This document shows, in pieces, positions 9,932 to 20,333 of a stretch of DNA of 47,984 bases. This stretch comes from Liolophura sinensis (taxonomy: Eukaryota > Mollusca > Polyplacophora > Chitonida > Chitonidae). Where the stretch lies: the NCBI RefSeq assembly GCF_032854445.1, contig NC_088307.1, positions 8,756,017 through 8,804,000 of the forward strand, in the 5' to 3' direction. The position numbers and the translations under genes are program-made. The number at the start of each line of letters is the position of its first letter. Within the stretch, counting starts at the first letter, position 1. A model generated the notes under the pieces. It saw only the letters and a list, made by a program, of their open reading frames with translations. It ran no database searches and was not told where the DNA came from.

Positions 9932-12900
9932 CTACTTCTCTTCAGGCCTGGGCCTAGGGACAAAGCTCAAAGTTTGGACTTCAGCCTTCAGATTGCCTTC
10001 TTCTCTTCTCCACAGAACCAACTCACTGGAAACAAAGCGGAACATTTATAACTAGAATGATGTTTGCCCACATGGGGGAAGGAGATACACGTGTAGCTAA
10101 CATTGGAGACTTAGAACTGGGGCTTGAATGTACATGTACAGTGTATGTATGCCTGGGGTTTAACGTCGTACTTAAGAATTTTTCAGTCATATGACGACAA
10201 GTAGTCAATGTGTAGCGTGTAAGGTGTGTGTAGATGTATTGTGTCTTCTTGTGGCAGGGCGAGTTCAGGCCGACAAAGTGCTGCCGCCACTGAAATATCG
10301 TGCCGAAGACACCAGACATGACACCCCCACCCAGCCACATTATACCAACAACGGGCCAACAAGTCATGTGTCCTTGTTCTGTCCTCAGAGCGCTCGGTGC
10401 TCGGTACATTTTCAAAGCCTTTGGTATAACCCGACCCGGGTTTGATCCCGAGGTCTCCCGACCTGAAAGCGGACGCTCTAACCATTAGTCCACCGAAGCA
10501 GTCCGCTGATGACCTGTTCATATTTGCGACAACAGGTGCAGCCGTAGGCCAGGTGACAAAACTAGGTCAGGTGAAACAGTAGTTTCTCTCTTACAACATA
10601 ATTACGGTTATATGGTGTCTTCAAAACCGACTAAGTGAGCTGTCCCCAAAAACTTATGTCAAAAGCTTGGGTTGTGCTCACACGTTTTGTGTACGAGTAA
10701 TTAAAAGTCAACTGTTTAAACCACATGCATGCGATATGTACCCAACTTCCGTTAGCAAATGGTTCTTTTGTTTCAGGCCTAAAAACTTTCCGAAGATGTA
10801 GCTATAATATTTAGATGTGTTTAATTTAAAAAAAACAATAAATAACCTTAATGTAATTTACTTCAATTACAGATTTAAAATAGCATTATTGTTTGTCAGA
10901 AAATCCTTGCAACCCATGCGAAAGCTATTTTCTATTCCGGAAACTAAGACTTCTTGGAAGAAATACATTTTCACGCCCAGAAAGATCGAAACCTGTACAC
11001 TTACTATGCAGCTCCGAATCCGGTGCTACGGCTGGTGGCCTCAATCAGATTGAGACCTATGACAAGATCCTCGCTTAAGTAGAGTATGTCTTCAACCGTC
11101 AGTATAGAGGGAGACCCGTTGAATTCACCGAGAACCCACCAGTTGTAGACGGAGACAATGCCTTTCACCCTACTCTCTGTGAAGGAAATCAGAACACCGA
11201 TTGCATGAATGTAAGAAACATACTCTGGAGAGTATGAATAAATCGTCCGGTCGTTGGACTTCTTCTACGATCGAAAATGGAAAGATCTTCCAGCAACCTG
11301 CGTTTCCTCCCACCATGATGCTGACCGCCTTCATATAAGTGAAATATTCTTGAGAACGGCGTAAAACACCAATCAAAAAAATAAATAAATCTCTGTGAAG
11401 AAAATCAGAATGTGTGAGTGGATTGTGTTGTGGTGTGGATGTGTGACAGGAGAGTGTTGTTGTCGGGATGTGTGAGTGGAGAGTGTTGTTGTCTAGATGT
11501 GTGACTGGAGAGTGTTGTGGTCTGGATGTGTGTCTGGAGAGTGTTGTGGTCTGAATGTGTGAGTGGAGAGTGTTGTTGTCTAGATGTGTGACTGGAGAGC
11601 GTTGTGGTCTGGATGTGTGTCTGGAGAGTGCTGTGGTCTGGATGTGTGACTGGAGAGTGTTGTGGTCTGGAGAGTGTTGTGGTCTGGATGTGTGACTGGA
11701 GAGCGTTGTGGTTTGGATGTGTGACTGGAGAGCGTTGTGGTCTTGATGTGTGACTGGAGAGTGTTGTGGTGTGGATGTGTGACTGGAGAGCGTTGTGGTC
11801 TGGATGTGAGACTGGAGAGCGTTGTGATCTGAATGTGAGGGTGGAGAGCGTTGTGGTGTGGATGTGAGAGTGGAGAGCGATGTGGTGTGGATGTGTGAGT
11901 GGAAAGCGTTGTGGTCTGCATGTGTGTCTGTAGAGCGTTGTGGTGTGGATGTGTGAGTGGAGAACGTTGTGGTCTGCATGTGTGTCTGTAGAGCGTTGTG
12001 GTGTGGATGTGTGAGTGGAGAGCGTTGTGGTCTGGATGTATGGCTGGAGAGTGTTGTGGTCTGGATGTGTGACTGGAGAGCGTTGTGGTCTGGAGGTGTG
12101 ACTGGAGAGTGGTGTGGTCTGGATGTGTGACTGGAGAGTGGTGTGATCTGGATGTGTGTCTGGAGAGTGTTGTGGTCTGGATGTGTGACTGGGGAGCGTT
12201 GTGGTCTGGATGTTTGAGTGGAAAGTGTTGTTGTCTAGATGTGTGAAAGGAGAGCGTTGTGGTCGGGATGTGTGTCTGGAGAGTGTTGTGGTGTGGATGT
12301 GTGACTGGAGAATGTTGTTGTCTAGATGTGTGACTGGAGAGCGTTGTGGTCTGGATGTGTGGCTGGAGAGTGTTGTGGTCTGGATGTGTGACTGGGGAGT
12401 GTTGTGGTCTGGATGTGTGAGTGGAGAGTGTTGTTGTCTACATGTGTTACTGGAGAGCGTTGTGGTCTGGATGTGTTTCTGGAGAGCGTTGTGGTCTGGA
12501 TGTGTGAGTGGAGAGTGTTGTTGTCTAGATGTGTGACTGGAGAGCGTTGTGGTCTGGATGTGTGTCTGGAGAGCGTTGTGGTCTGGATGTGTGTGTGGAC
12601 AGCGTTGTGGTCTAGATGTGTGAGTGGAGAGTGTTGTTGTCTAGATGTGTGACCGGAGAGCGTTGTGGTCTGGATGTGTGTCTGGAGAGTGTTGTGGTCT
12701 GGATGTGTGACTGGGGAGTGTTGTGGTCTGAATGTGTGACTGGAGAGTGTTGTGGTCGGGATGTGTGAGTGGAGAGCGTTGTGCTCTGCATGTGTGACTG
12801 GAGAGCGTTGTGGTCTGGATGTGTGACTGGAGAGCGTTGTGGTCTGGAGGTGTGACTGGAGAGTGGTGTGGTCTGGATGTGTGTCTGGAGAGTGTTGTGG

Positions 12901-15834
12901 TCTGGATGTGTGACTGGAGAGCATTGTGGTGTGGATGTGTGACTGGGGAGCGTTGTGGTCTGGATGTGTGAGTGGAGAGTGTTGTTGTCTCGATGTGTGA
13001 CTGGAGAGCGTTGTGGTCTGGATGTGTGTCTGGAGAGCGTTGTTGTCGGGATGTGTGAGTGGAGAGTGTTGTTGTCTAGATGTGTGACTGGAGAGCGTTG
13101 TGGTCTGGATGTGTGTCTGGAGAGTGTTGTGGCCTGGATGTGTGAGTGGAGAGTGTTGTTGTCTAGATGTGTGAGTGAAGAGCGTTGTGGTCTGGATGTG
13201 TGACTGGAGAGCGTTGTGGTCTGGATGTGTGACTGGAGAGCGTTGTGGTCTTGATGTGTGACTGGAGAGTGTTGTGGTGTGGATGTGAGACTGGAGAGCG
13301 TTGTGGTATGAATGTGCGACAGAGCGCTGACAAGCGTCAGAGATTTTGGACATTCAAACAATAAATTATAACAGGCCTTCAACATGTACATAAATCGCAT
13401 GCCAACGTACCCGTCCTACCCACTGGTGGGCCCCTAAACACTGCAACTCCCTGGTAAAAGAACCAAGTATTGTTCGTGTAGAAGTCGCTCAGGGTAGTAT
13501 TGGCTATTGTACCACGGAGAGTAGCGTTCTTCCACTCCTCGGTTCTGGCTATAACCTCTGAACGGATATCTGGAAAGAAAACTGTTTTGTATTTGTCTAT
13601 TCTTGTCATTCAATGTAGCAATTGTGATACTCGCTACATGTATCCTGCATTAGACTTACAGGCTTGTATACTGTAAAGTCAAGTTACACGTTATGCGTTC
13701 TCGTCACACTGGATACGTCTGCAATACTACCGGAGTGGAGTTCAGCCTTAATTATTCATACATTCATTCACTGCCTTTTTCATGTGGGTATAATACATCA
13801 TTCACACGAGTACAACGCGGTATTCACAACAGCTGACTAGTTTATAGGGAAGCATTATGATATCCATCGGAGATCCAGTATGACATTACCTGAGAACAAT
13901 ACGTTATTCACGAAGATCCCATATGCTATTACTTGACAACAATATATTATTCACGGAGATCCTATATCATATTACGGGAGAAAAATACCTTATTTAAGGA
14001 GATCCTGTATGACAGTACTACAGAACAATACGTTATTCAGGAAGAACCTATATGACAGTACTAAAGAACAATACATTATTCACCGAGATCCTATATGATA
14101 TTACTGGAGAAAAATACGTTATTCAGCGTATATATAGTGTGTCTTCTAGTGACAGGGGGAGTCCAGTTCATACCGAAGACACAAAACATGATACCCCACC
14201 CAGTCATATTATAATTACACCGGGTCAATCAGTCTTGTTTCCTTGTTCTAACTTTTTAGTACAGAGCCTTGCGTACAGTACCAAGCGAGGCAGCAGCAAA
14301 GACCATTTTTAAAGTTTTTGGTATGACCCAATTCGTGTTTGATTCCGGGGTTTTCCAACTTCAAAGCGGACGCTCTAACCATTAAGCCAACGAAGCGATC
14401 CATGTTATTCGCGGGGGTTCACAATATCCACAGAACAGTTCACGATTTTGCCACGATATTGTATATTACCAGACTGCAATACATTCTTAAGTGTAAGATA
14501 TGACTCACCATTGCATTTTGGGAAGCGTGAGGTCTTTGTGATAACTTCCGTTCGACACACGCACCCTGCTCCACACACTTGTCCTTTCTTAAAAGAGAGC
14601 AGGGGAAATACACGTTATCATTAGAATCGCAAATAGAAAGTATAAATCATAAAAGAAAAGTGGCAAAAGCCGACAACACACAGGCGTTGGAAGCGGGAGT
14701 GAGGCAGAGCGTTGGTTTGGTGCTGGGGGTGGGGGGATGGAGGGGTCTTTTCTCACGATAGGCGTAACTTACATGTTCCAAGCACTGGCATAACCTATAT
14801 AGAGAGAGACATTCTCACGGTCAGTGTTAGCGTCATTCGTTTCTATCTGTATGTCTGTTCTAAGGACTTGTGTAAAAGAAAAGTCAACAAATAATTTAAC
14901 TTATTTTGGTCGAAACAACCACAAACATGTTTTCTGACTCGCTTTGTAACTCTGTAAACCAATTTCTGATCTGGAAGTCTGATGAGACCATGGGACATTG
15001 GAGAAACCGGAAACGCCAATGTCGCGTCATTCATACTCTCTACACCCACTCAGTATGTGCGTCAAAAAGGCAGTATAGACATCGAGTGAGGTTACAGCGG
15101 AAACAGAAAAAAATCAAACCTGACTTGTTTGACTTGATAAAAAGTCGTCGCTTTCGATTTTCTCGCCGTGATTGATTTTGCTTAACTTGAACTACGATAT
15201 ATCAGTTGTAAAACATGACAAAAAGAGAAAGGTGCACCTTTTAACTTTTGAGTAGGATAGGCTACTTTTCAATTATATTTTTGTGTGTGTATTGTTTTCA
15301 TTTGGACGAGAAAGCTATCAGGTAAAGTTCCAAAGACTTCCTCAACAAGGACTTACATCACATCTTCCTTCACCTTTCTGGAATTTCGGTCTGTTTCGAC
15401 GTTTTGAATTAGCCAATGACCAGGAGCACTGAAACAAAAACGAACAAACTCATGTTACATACATTTATTACCGTTTTTACATTTATAGGCGGTGAAAACG
15501 GCAGTGTTTCACCAGACAATTGATCAAAATATGTATTTCAGCCGAGATTCGATTGCAAGATTTAATTCGTGAGGAACATCAGCATCAGTCAATGAGTCCA
15601 CAAGTCAAAAATGAACATAAATACATGTATGTATCATTACACATCAGTTATTCTATGTCCGGCTTCCTCCTACCATAATATTCTTGAGTATGGTGTGAAA
15701 CACAAAGTAAATAAATAAATAAATAAATATCACTTATGCATTGGTTCGGGTATCACTTAACTTGTAAAAATGTTGAAACTCACGGCAATCAGTAGACAGA
15801 TGATCAGCAGTCTTCTGGACGACATTGATAACAT
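9932..15834 (-). CDS. Gene A: secreted Cys-containing protein, possible NTR/TIMP-like domain (6 coding exons)
   Basis: Coding exons on the minus strand: 15834-15784, 15428-15357, 14587-14509, 13569-13411, 11176-11005, 10025-9932. All introns are GT-AG and the phases run 0, 0, 1, 1, 2, giving one open frame of 208 residues. The ATG has an in-frame TGA 30 nt upstream. Residues 1-23 form a signal peptide (RR, then LLIICLLIA). A basic tract (KRRNRPK, 26-32) follows. Cysteines lie at 40, 46, 50, 52 and 66. Sequons lie at N82, N91 and N100. Exon 4 (residues 68-120) and exon 5 (121-177) carry VIAR (73-76), FRGP (112-115) and LVIG (158-161). Exon 6 adds a tail ending RPRPEEK. The order CxC, CN, VIAR, FRGP, LVIG, W resembles NTR/TIMP-like domains, but CxC is internal rather than at the mature N-terminus. 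The gene model is strong; the family assignment is inference. Confidence 0.8.
10144..10498 (-). mobile_element. SINE, family III (tRNA-derived), near full length, intron 5 of gene A
   Basis: Minus-strand head with ggactaatggttagagcgtc and B box ggatcaaaccc, then gtcttcggcacgatatttca, ending in catatgactgaaaaattct and cgacgttaaaccccaggca. Confidence 0.8.
11288..11393 (+). mobile_element. SINE, family I, 3' fragment in intron 4 of gene A
   Basis: From cagcaacctgcg through the core to the A-rich tail. The bases ctctgtgaagaaaatcagaa after it repeat the exon 5 acceptor region at 11175, so a local duplication is involved. Confidence 0.8.
11400..13320. repeat. 29-bp minisatellite in intron 4 of gene A (about 65 copies)
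   Basis: Unit close to gtggtctggatgtgtgactg plus gagagcgtt, period 29 bp. Because 29 is not a multiple of 3 and the unit lacks stops, long open frames (up to 343 codons on minus) appear in several frames. They are artefacts of the repeat. The block lies wholly between exon 5 (ends 11176) and exon 4 (starts 13411). Confidence 0.9.
13868..14128. repeat. 43-bp tandem repeat in intron 3 of gene A (about 6 copies)
   Basis: Imperfect units containing gagatcctatatgatattac and caatacgttattcac, period about 43 bp, located between exons 4 and 3 of gene A. Confidence 0.8.
14130..14402 (-). mobile_element. SINE, family III, intron 3 of gene A
   Basis: Head on the minus strand (ttggcttaatggttagagcg) with a degraded B box; the 3' tail is missing. 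Confidence 0.75.
15655..15728 (+). mobile_element. SINE, family I, 3' fragment in intron 1 of gene A
   Basis: Short piece of the core (attcttgagtatggtgtgaa) and (AAAT)n. Confidence 0.7.
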
Positions 15835-15873
15835 GGAGTGAGTCAAACTGTGTTTCGAGAATCAGTTCACACT

Positions 15874-15918
15874 GTACTTGCCTGCAGTACAAGTACCCAG
15901 CTTGATGGACGTTAAATA
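15874..15918 (-). promoter_or_regulatory. Candidate core promoter of gene A
   Basis: TATTTAA at 15918-15912 (minus strand) lies 78 bp before the ATG. A perfect 7-bp inverted repeat (GTACTTG, 9-bp spacer, CAAGTAC; 15874-15896) sits where a start site about 20-40 bp downstream of a TATA box would fall. Position and spacing are the same in genes B and C. No transcript evidence is available. Confidence 0.35.
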
Positions 15919-16466
15919 GGGGTCCTTTTTGTAGGCGCTGCTCAACCGGATATCGCACTCGATCACGCTGTCTTCAAACCAAACATTTCCAAGTAAGGCT
16001 GGCATGACACACGTAGCAACAGCTGGTGATTTTTTTCCAGATAATATCATCTCATTATTACCTGAAATGATCGCTTAAGAGTTTGAGTCAAGGGTTCTGG
16101 TATATCTGATTTAGATTTACATATACATTAAACTATTTGTTAATAGGCGTATCCTAGGGTGGCCATGTGTCAAGCGAGAAAGATGGAGGTTAAAATTATC
16201 ATCTCATCGAATTAATTACATCGTGTTGCGTAAGGGCGTGTAAGGTGTGGTTACTTGGGCTGATGGAGCTGGGAGGTGGGGGAAGGGGCATAGAGAGAGA
16301 GAGAGGTGGGGCGAGCCATCTCAAAACACTTTTACTATCTACTAGTGATGGTCAATAGAGATTCGTCCTCGTCTCTATACATGGGGCATTAGTTTAAAAA
16401 GTTGTCTCAAAAGCTGGACTCCAAGAGCATCTCACCAAGTCCAGCTAATGCTAGTTTCCCCTCCAG

Positions 16467-16615
16467 ACTTACTTGGGAAGGTCTTCAAGCAACGTGCGGA
16501 TGGTCGAGGGTTTCCCTCGGGTCTCTGTCCGGATTCCTCTCACCATAATATTGGTCGCCGTCGTATGCGAAATATTCTTGAAAAGGGTGTAAATCAAACA
16601 ACCAATCAAACAAAT
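16467..16615 (+). mobile_element. SINE, family I, upstream of gene A
   Basis: From cttgggaaggtcttcaagca to a caaccaatcaaacaaa end; tRNA head missing. Confidence 0.75.
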
Positions 16616-16739
16616 GTGTATCAAAGCATGTCTCATATGCTGTACAGTCATGTGCACCATATGGACGGTACGGGGTAAAACATCAATCACAGCTGGATAC
16701 CCTACAAACACTGTTTTCAAGACAAAGCACTTTTCACGA

Positions 16740-17860
16740 CAAGTATTGTGGAGAAGTGGAAAAGTGGAAAATCTCGGGTACCACATATATGAGTAGATGG
16801 TTACCTACTCGTATAGATTTTCCAGACAAGTACTGCGGAGAAGTGGGAAAAGTGGGAAATATCGGGTACCACAGATATGAGTAGACGGTTACCTTCTTGT
16901 ATGCACTCATGTTTACAGCAAGTATTGTGGAGAAGTGGGGAAAGGTGGGAAATCTCGGGTACCACAGATATTAGTAGATGGTTACCTACTCGTATAGACT
17001 TTCCAGACATGTACTGCGAAGAAGTGGGAAAAGTGGGAAATCTCCGGTACCACAGATATGAGTAGACGGTTACCCTCTTGTATGCACTCATGTTTAAAGC
17101 AAGTATTGTGGAGAAGTGGGAAAAGGTGGGAAATGTCGGTTATCACAGATATGAGTAGATGATTACCTTCTCGTATAGACTGTTTTAAAGACAAGTATTG
17201 CGGAGAGGTGAGAAAAGTAGGAAATCTCGGGTACCACAGATATTAGTAGACGGTTACCTTCTTGTACTCACTCATTTTTAAGGCAAGTATTGTAGAGAAG
17301 TTGGACAAGTGGGAAATGCCGGTTACTACAGATATGAGAAAATGGTTACCATTGTTACACAGTTTTCCAGACAAAATGATATTGATGTAAATTACATTAC
17401 TTACAAAAATATAATAATATAAGTAGATGATTACCTTCTCGTATAGACTGTTTTCTAGAAAAGTATTGCGGAGAGGTGGGAAAAGTGGAAAATCTCGGAT
17501 ACCACAAATATAAGTAGATGGTTACCTTTTCGTGTAGACTGTTTTTCAGACAAATATTGTGGAGAGGTGGGAAAGGTGGGAAATCTCGGGTACCACAAAT
17601 ATAAGTAGATGGTTACCTTCTCGTATAGACAGTTTTCACGACAAGAATTGCGGTGAAGAGGGAAAAGTGGGAAATCTCGGGTACCACAGATATGAGTAGA
17701 CGGTTACCTTCTTGTACGCACTCATTTTTAAGCCACGTATTGTAGAGAAGTTGGAAAAGTGCAAAATGTCGGTTACTACAGATATGAGAAAATGGTTACC
17801 ATTGTTACACGTTTTTCCAGAAAAAAAATGATATTGATGTAAATTACATTTATATAATAA
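16740..17860. repeat. 87-92-bp tandem repeat upstream of gene A (about 11 units)
   Basis: Units start gtattgtggagaagtgggaa and alternate between about 87 and 92 bp. Two blocks (16740-17345 and 17420-17820) each end in gatattgatgtaaattacat, so the array is itself duplicated. It lies about 0.9-2 kb upstream of the gene A start codon. Open frames of 60-96 codons on both strands follow the repeat and change frame, so I do not call them genes. Confidence 0.8.
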
Positions 17861-18850
17861 TAATAATATAATTACAATAAATTACATTATTGTGGATCAT
17901 TGGTAAAAACATCACAGCCTCGTTCTGTCCAACCTATTCCAGCGAAAGTTTGGCAGTTGGTCTATAAAACTTTCAAAAATACATTTCCCTCTACAATGAG
18001 TTTTGGAGAGGAAGGAATTGAAAATGTACAGATCACTAAACATCCAACGCAAAGGCGAGACGAAAATTTTCAATAAAGTTTAATGAGTTACCTTCGAACT
18101 AAGAGGACAACGCCGACAACTCATGAAAGAGAAGCATAAGCTAAAAGAAACTCATATTAGTTAAAACACAGATACGTTGTTATCAAAGTTTAAATTTGTT
18201 TAAATACCTTTAAATCTCGTTGAGTCAGCCCAGTGATTTCATTTAATCACAGAGAATGAATACTTGCTGGGAATAATCTGCGAGACTTCAAAGGCGACTT
18301 TTGAAGTCGAGATAAAGATGTATCCTTGGGACTGTGCGCAGCCTAAATCAAATTTCATTAAATTCTTTCATCTCTTTGATGAGTTTTAAGCATAGATAAT
18401 GTAATAGATTTTTCTCCGCTGCATATATTTTCCACGAACTGTAATAAAACTTTTCGTGTGGCCATTGCGTTGGATGCTTAGCAATCTGTGCATTTTGAAT
18501 TCCGCCCACTTTGAAAGTATGTGGTGCAGAAAATTTATTCCATCACAATAATTTGTTTTACCTTGTTTAGATATATTGAACAGCGAATGAAATGCAAATC
18601 TGACTTTTGGTGACTTTTCAAGATGAAGTCAAACTGTCGATCAAAGGCTGATTCACCCTTTGTCACACAAATTTCTGTATCGGGTATGCCCGTGCCCACT
18701 GTTGTAAACAATACGTATCATTTTGCGCTATGATGTTTGAGTGACGTAATATATGCATGTGTGTGGAGGGCGACAGCCACATGGTAAACTCAGTCCTCTA
18801 CACTAAGCTTCAATTGCATCATTTCCCGGCCTGATAATGGAGCGAATACA
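17861..18850. other. Spacer conserved between units, no gene seen
   Basis: About 1 kb present in all three complete units with few changes. Contains a 9-bp perfect hairpin (gacttcaaa/tttgaagtc) near 18,288. No convincing coding frame. Confidence 0.4.
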
Positions 18851-18851
18851 T

Positions 18852-19110
18852 TTTATTTATTTATTTGATTGGTATTTTAAATCGTACTGAATAATATTTC
18901 ACTTATACGACGACGGTCAGCATTATGGTGGGTGGAAACCGGGCAGAGCTCGGGGGAAACCCAAGACCATCCGCAGGTTACTGACGGACGTTCCCACGTA
19001 CGGCCGGAGAGGACGCCAGCATGAGCTGGACTTGAACTCACAGCGACCGCATTGGTGAGAGACTCCTGGTTCATTACGCTGCGCTGGCGCGCTGAGCCAC
19101 GGAGGCCCCG
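18852..19110 (-). mobile_element. SINE, family I, near full length
   Basis: (TTTA)n tail, core, agctggacttgaactcacag B-box region, and the head ending gagccacggaggcccc. Confidence 0.85.
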
Positions 19111-19229
19111 AGCGAATACATAGAAAGAGAAATAACTACAGGCCTACCAGGCATTTCTGAGAATTGTTTTTCTTCTCTTTCTGGTATGGGAAAATCGGTA
19201 TGGACATTCAATGCATACCAATATTGAGA

Positions 19230-19597
19230 CCGGCCACGATAGCACAATTGGTAGAGCGTCGGCTTCGGGAGCGGTAGACCCAGGGACAATCCTGGGTCGA
19301 GTCACACCTAAGACCTTAAAAGAGGCAGTTGTAACTTCCTCGCTCAGCGTTCAGCATGAAGGGGATATTGCAACGACTGGTTGACCCGTAGCACAATGGC
19401 TTGGGCGGTGCAAGACTTACTTGCCTTCGGTAAGGCGTCTTAGTGAAGCAGCACTAGAAAAAACAGAGGTGGAAATCCGAGTTAATTTCATGCACTCTAA
19501 GGATTCCTTCGTCGTCATATGACTGAAAACTTGATAACTACCTGTGCCACGCTAAACTCCAAGAACTCACTCACTCACTCACTCACTCACTTACTCG
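19230..19597 (+). mobile_element. SINE, family II, full length, with target-site duplication
   Basis: Head acaattggtagagcgtcggc with B box gacaatcctggg; tail (ACTC)n. Flanked by ccaatattgaga (19218-19229) and ccaacatggaga (19598-19609). Unit B has the empty site at about 31,518. Confidence 0.85.
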
Positions 19598-19857
19598 CCA
19601 ACATGGAGAATAAGCTTATTCCGCGGTGCAGGCTAATTTTGTGGCATTGGAATGCAAGTGGCGAAGAAATCTGATGTTAGATGCAGTTGACACACCCATC
19701 TGATCTGAATCAGAATAAAATTTGGAGCAGTCGCGGCTGAACCGTTGAAATCTTTTCATCGCTGGGCCACACCAGATGTGAGTTCAATCCCGGCCTTAGA
19801 CAGTAAGTTTGTAGATTATTTTCTCTCATGTACGCATGCTCGTAGTGCCGACGACAC

Positions 19858-20115
19858 TTATCTGTATGTATGTGTGCTTGGGGTTTTACTTCTTACTTAA
19901 CAAACAACGAGAAGTCATTAGCTCTGAGTGTAGGCCTACATATATTGTGTCTTCTTAAGACAGTTCTAGTCCTTGCCGTCAAAGTGCTGCCACTACTGAA
20001 GTATCACGCCGAAGACACCAGACATGACATCCCACCCAGCCACATTATACTGACACCCGGCCAAGCAGCCATGTTTCTTTGCTGTAAAGCAGAGCATAGG
20101 TCGAGCAAGCAACTG
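19858..20115 (-). mobile_element. SINE, family III, head missing
   Basis: Tail gtatgtatgtgtgcttgggg and middle gaagacaccagacatgacat; the tRNA head is lost. Confidence 0.75.
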
Positions 20116-20333
20116 GGTGCAGTTCGACGCAGCGTAGCGGAGGTCATAAAAGTTAGTCGGATGTTCGCCTTAGGTGGTAGGCGATTCAAAGAGACCAGAC
20201 CAATTTTTCAAACTTTAACATTCAAATATCTCTTATCTTTTGAAATATACAATAACCAATTGTTGAAAAAAATATATCTCTTTTGATCCTCTTTTCCCCT
20301 AACACCAAAGTTGACAACATCTATCTCCAGGGG

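Noticed and set aside
11400-13320. CRISPR-like array
   Set aside because: The units are contiguous 29-bp repeats without unique spacers, in an intron of a eukaryotic gene.
12322-13400. Open frames of 262-343 codons rich in His, Thr, Ser, Pro and Gln on the minus strand
   Set aside because: They are translations of the 29-bp minisatellite. The period is not a multiple of 3, so several frames and both strands are open. The block lies inside an intron with good splice sites on both sides.
15734-15958. 74-codon minus-strand frame over the gene A start
   Set aside because: It overlaps exon 1 in a different frame; the signal-peptide frame fits the splice phases of exon 2 and is preceded by an in-frame stop.
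16801-17194. Minus-strand frames of 70-96 codons repeating REGN.LLISVVPEISH
   Set aside because: They follow the 87-92-bp repeat, change frame from unit to unit and have no splice support.
19230-19300. Possible tRNA gene
   Set aside because: A and B boxes are present, but the fold is not a complete cloverleaf and the sequence continues into a family II SINE body and (ACTC)n tail.
19870-20286. 138-codon plus-strand frame, repeated at 44,161
   Set aside because: It lies mostly within a reversed family III SINE and extends into non-conserved spacer; unit B has a different start and length.
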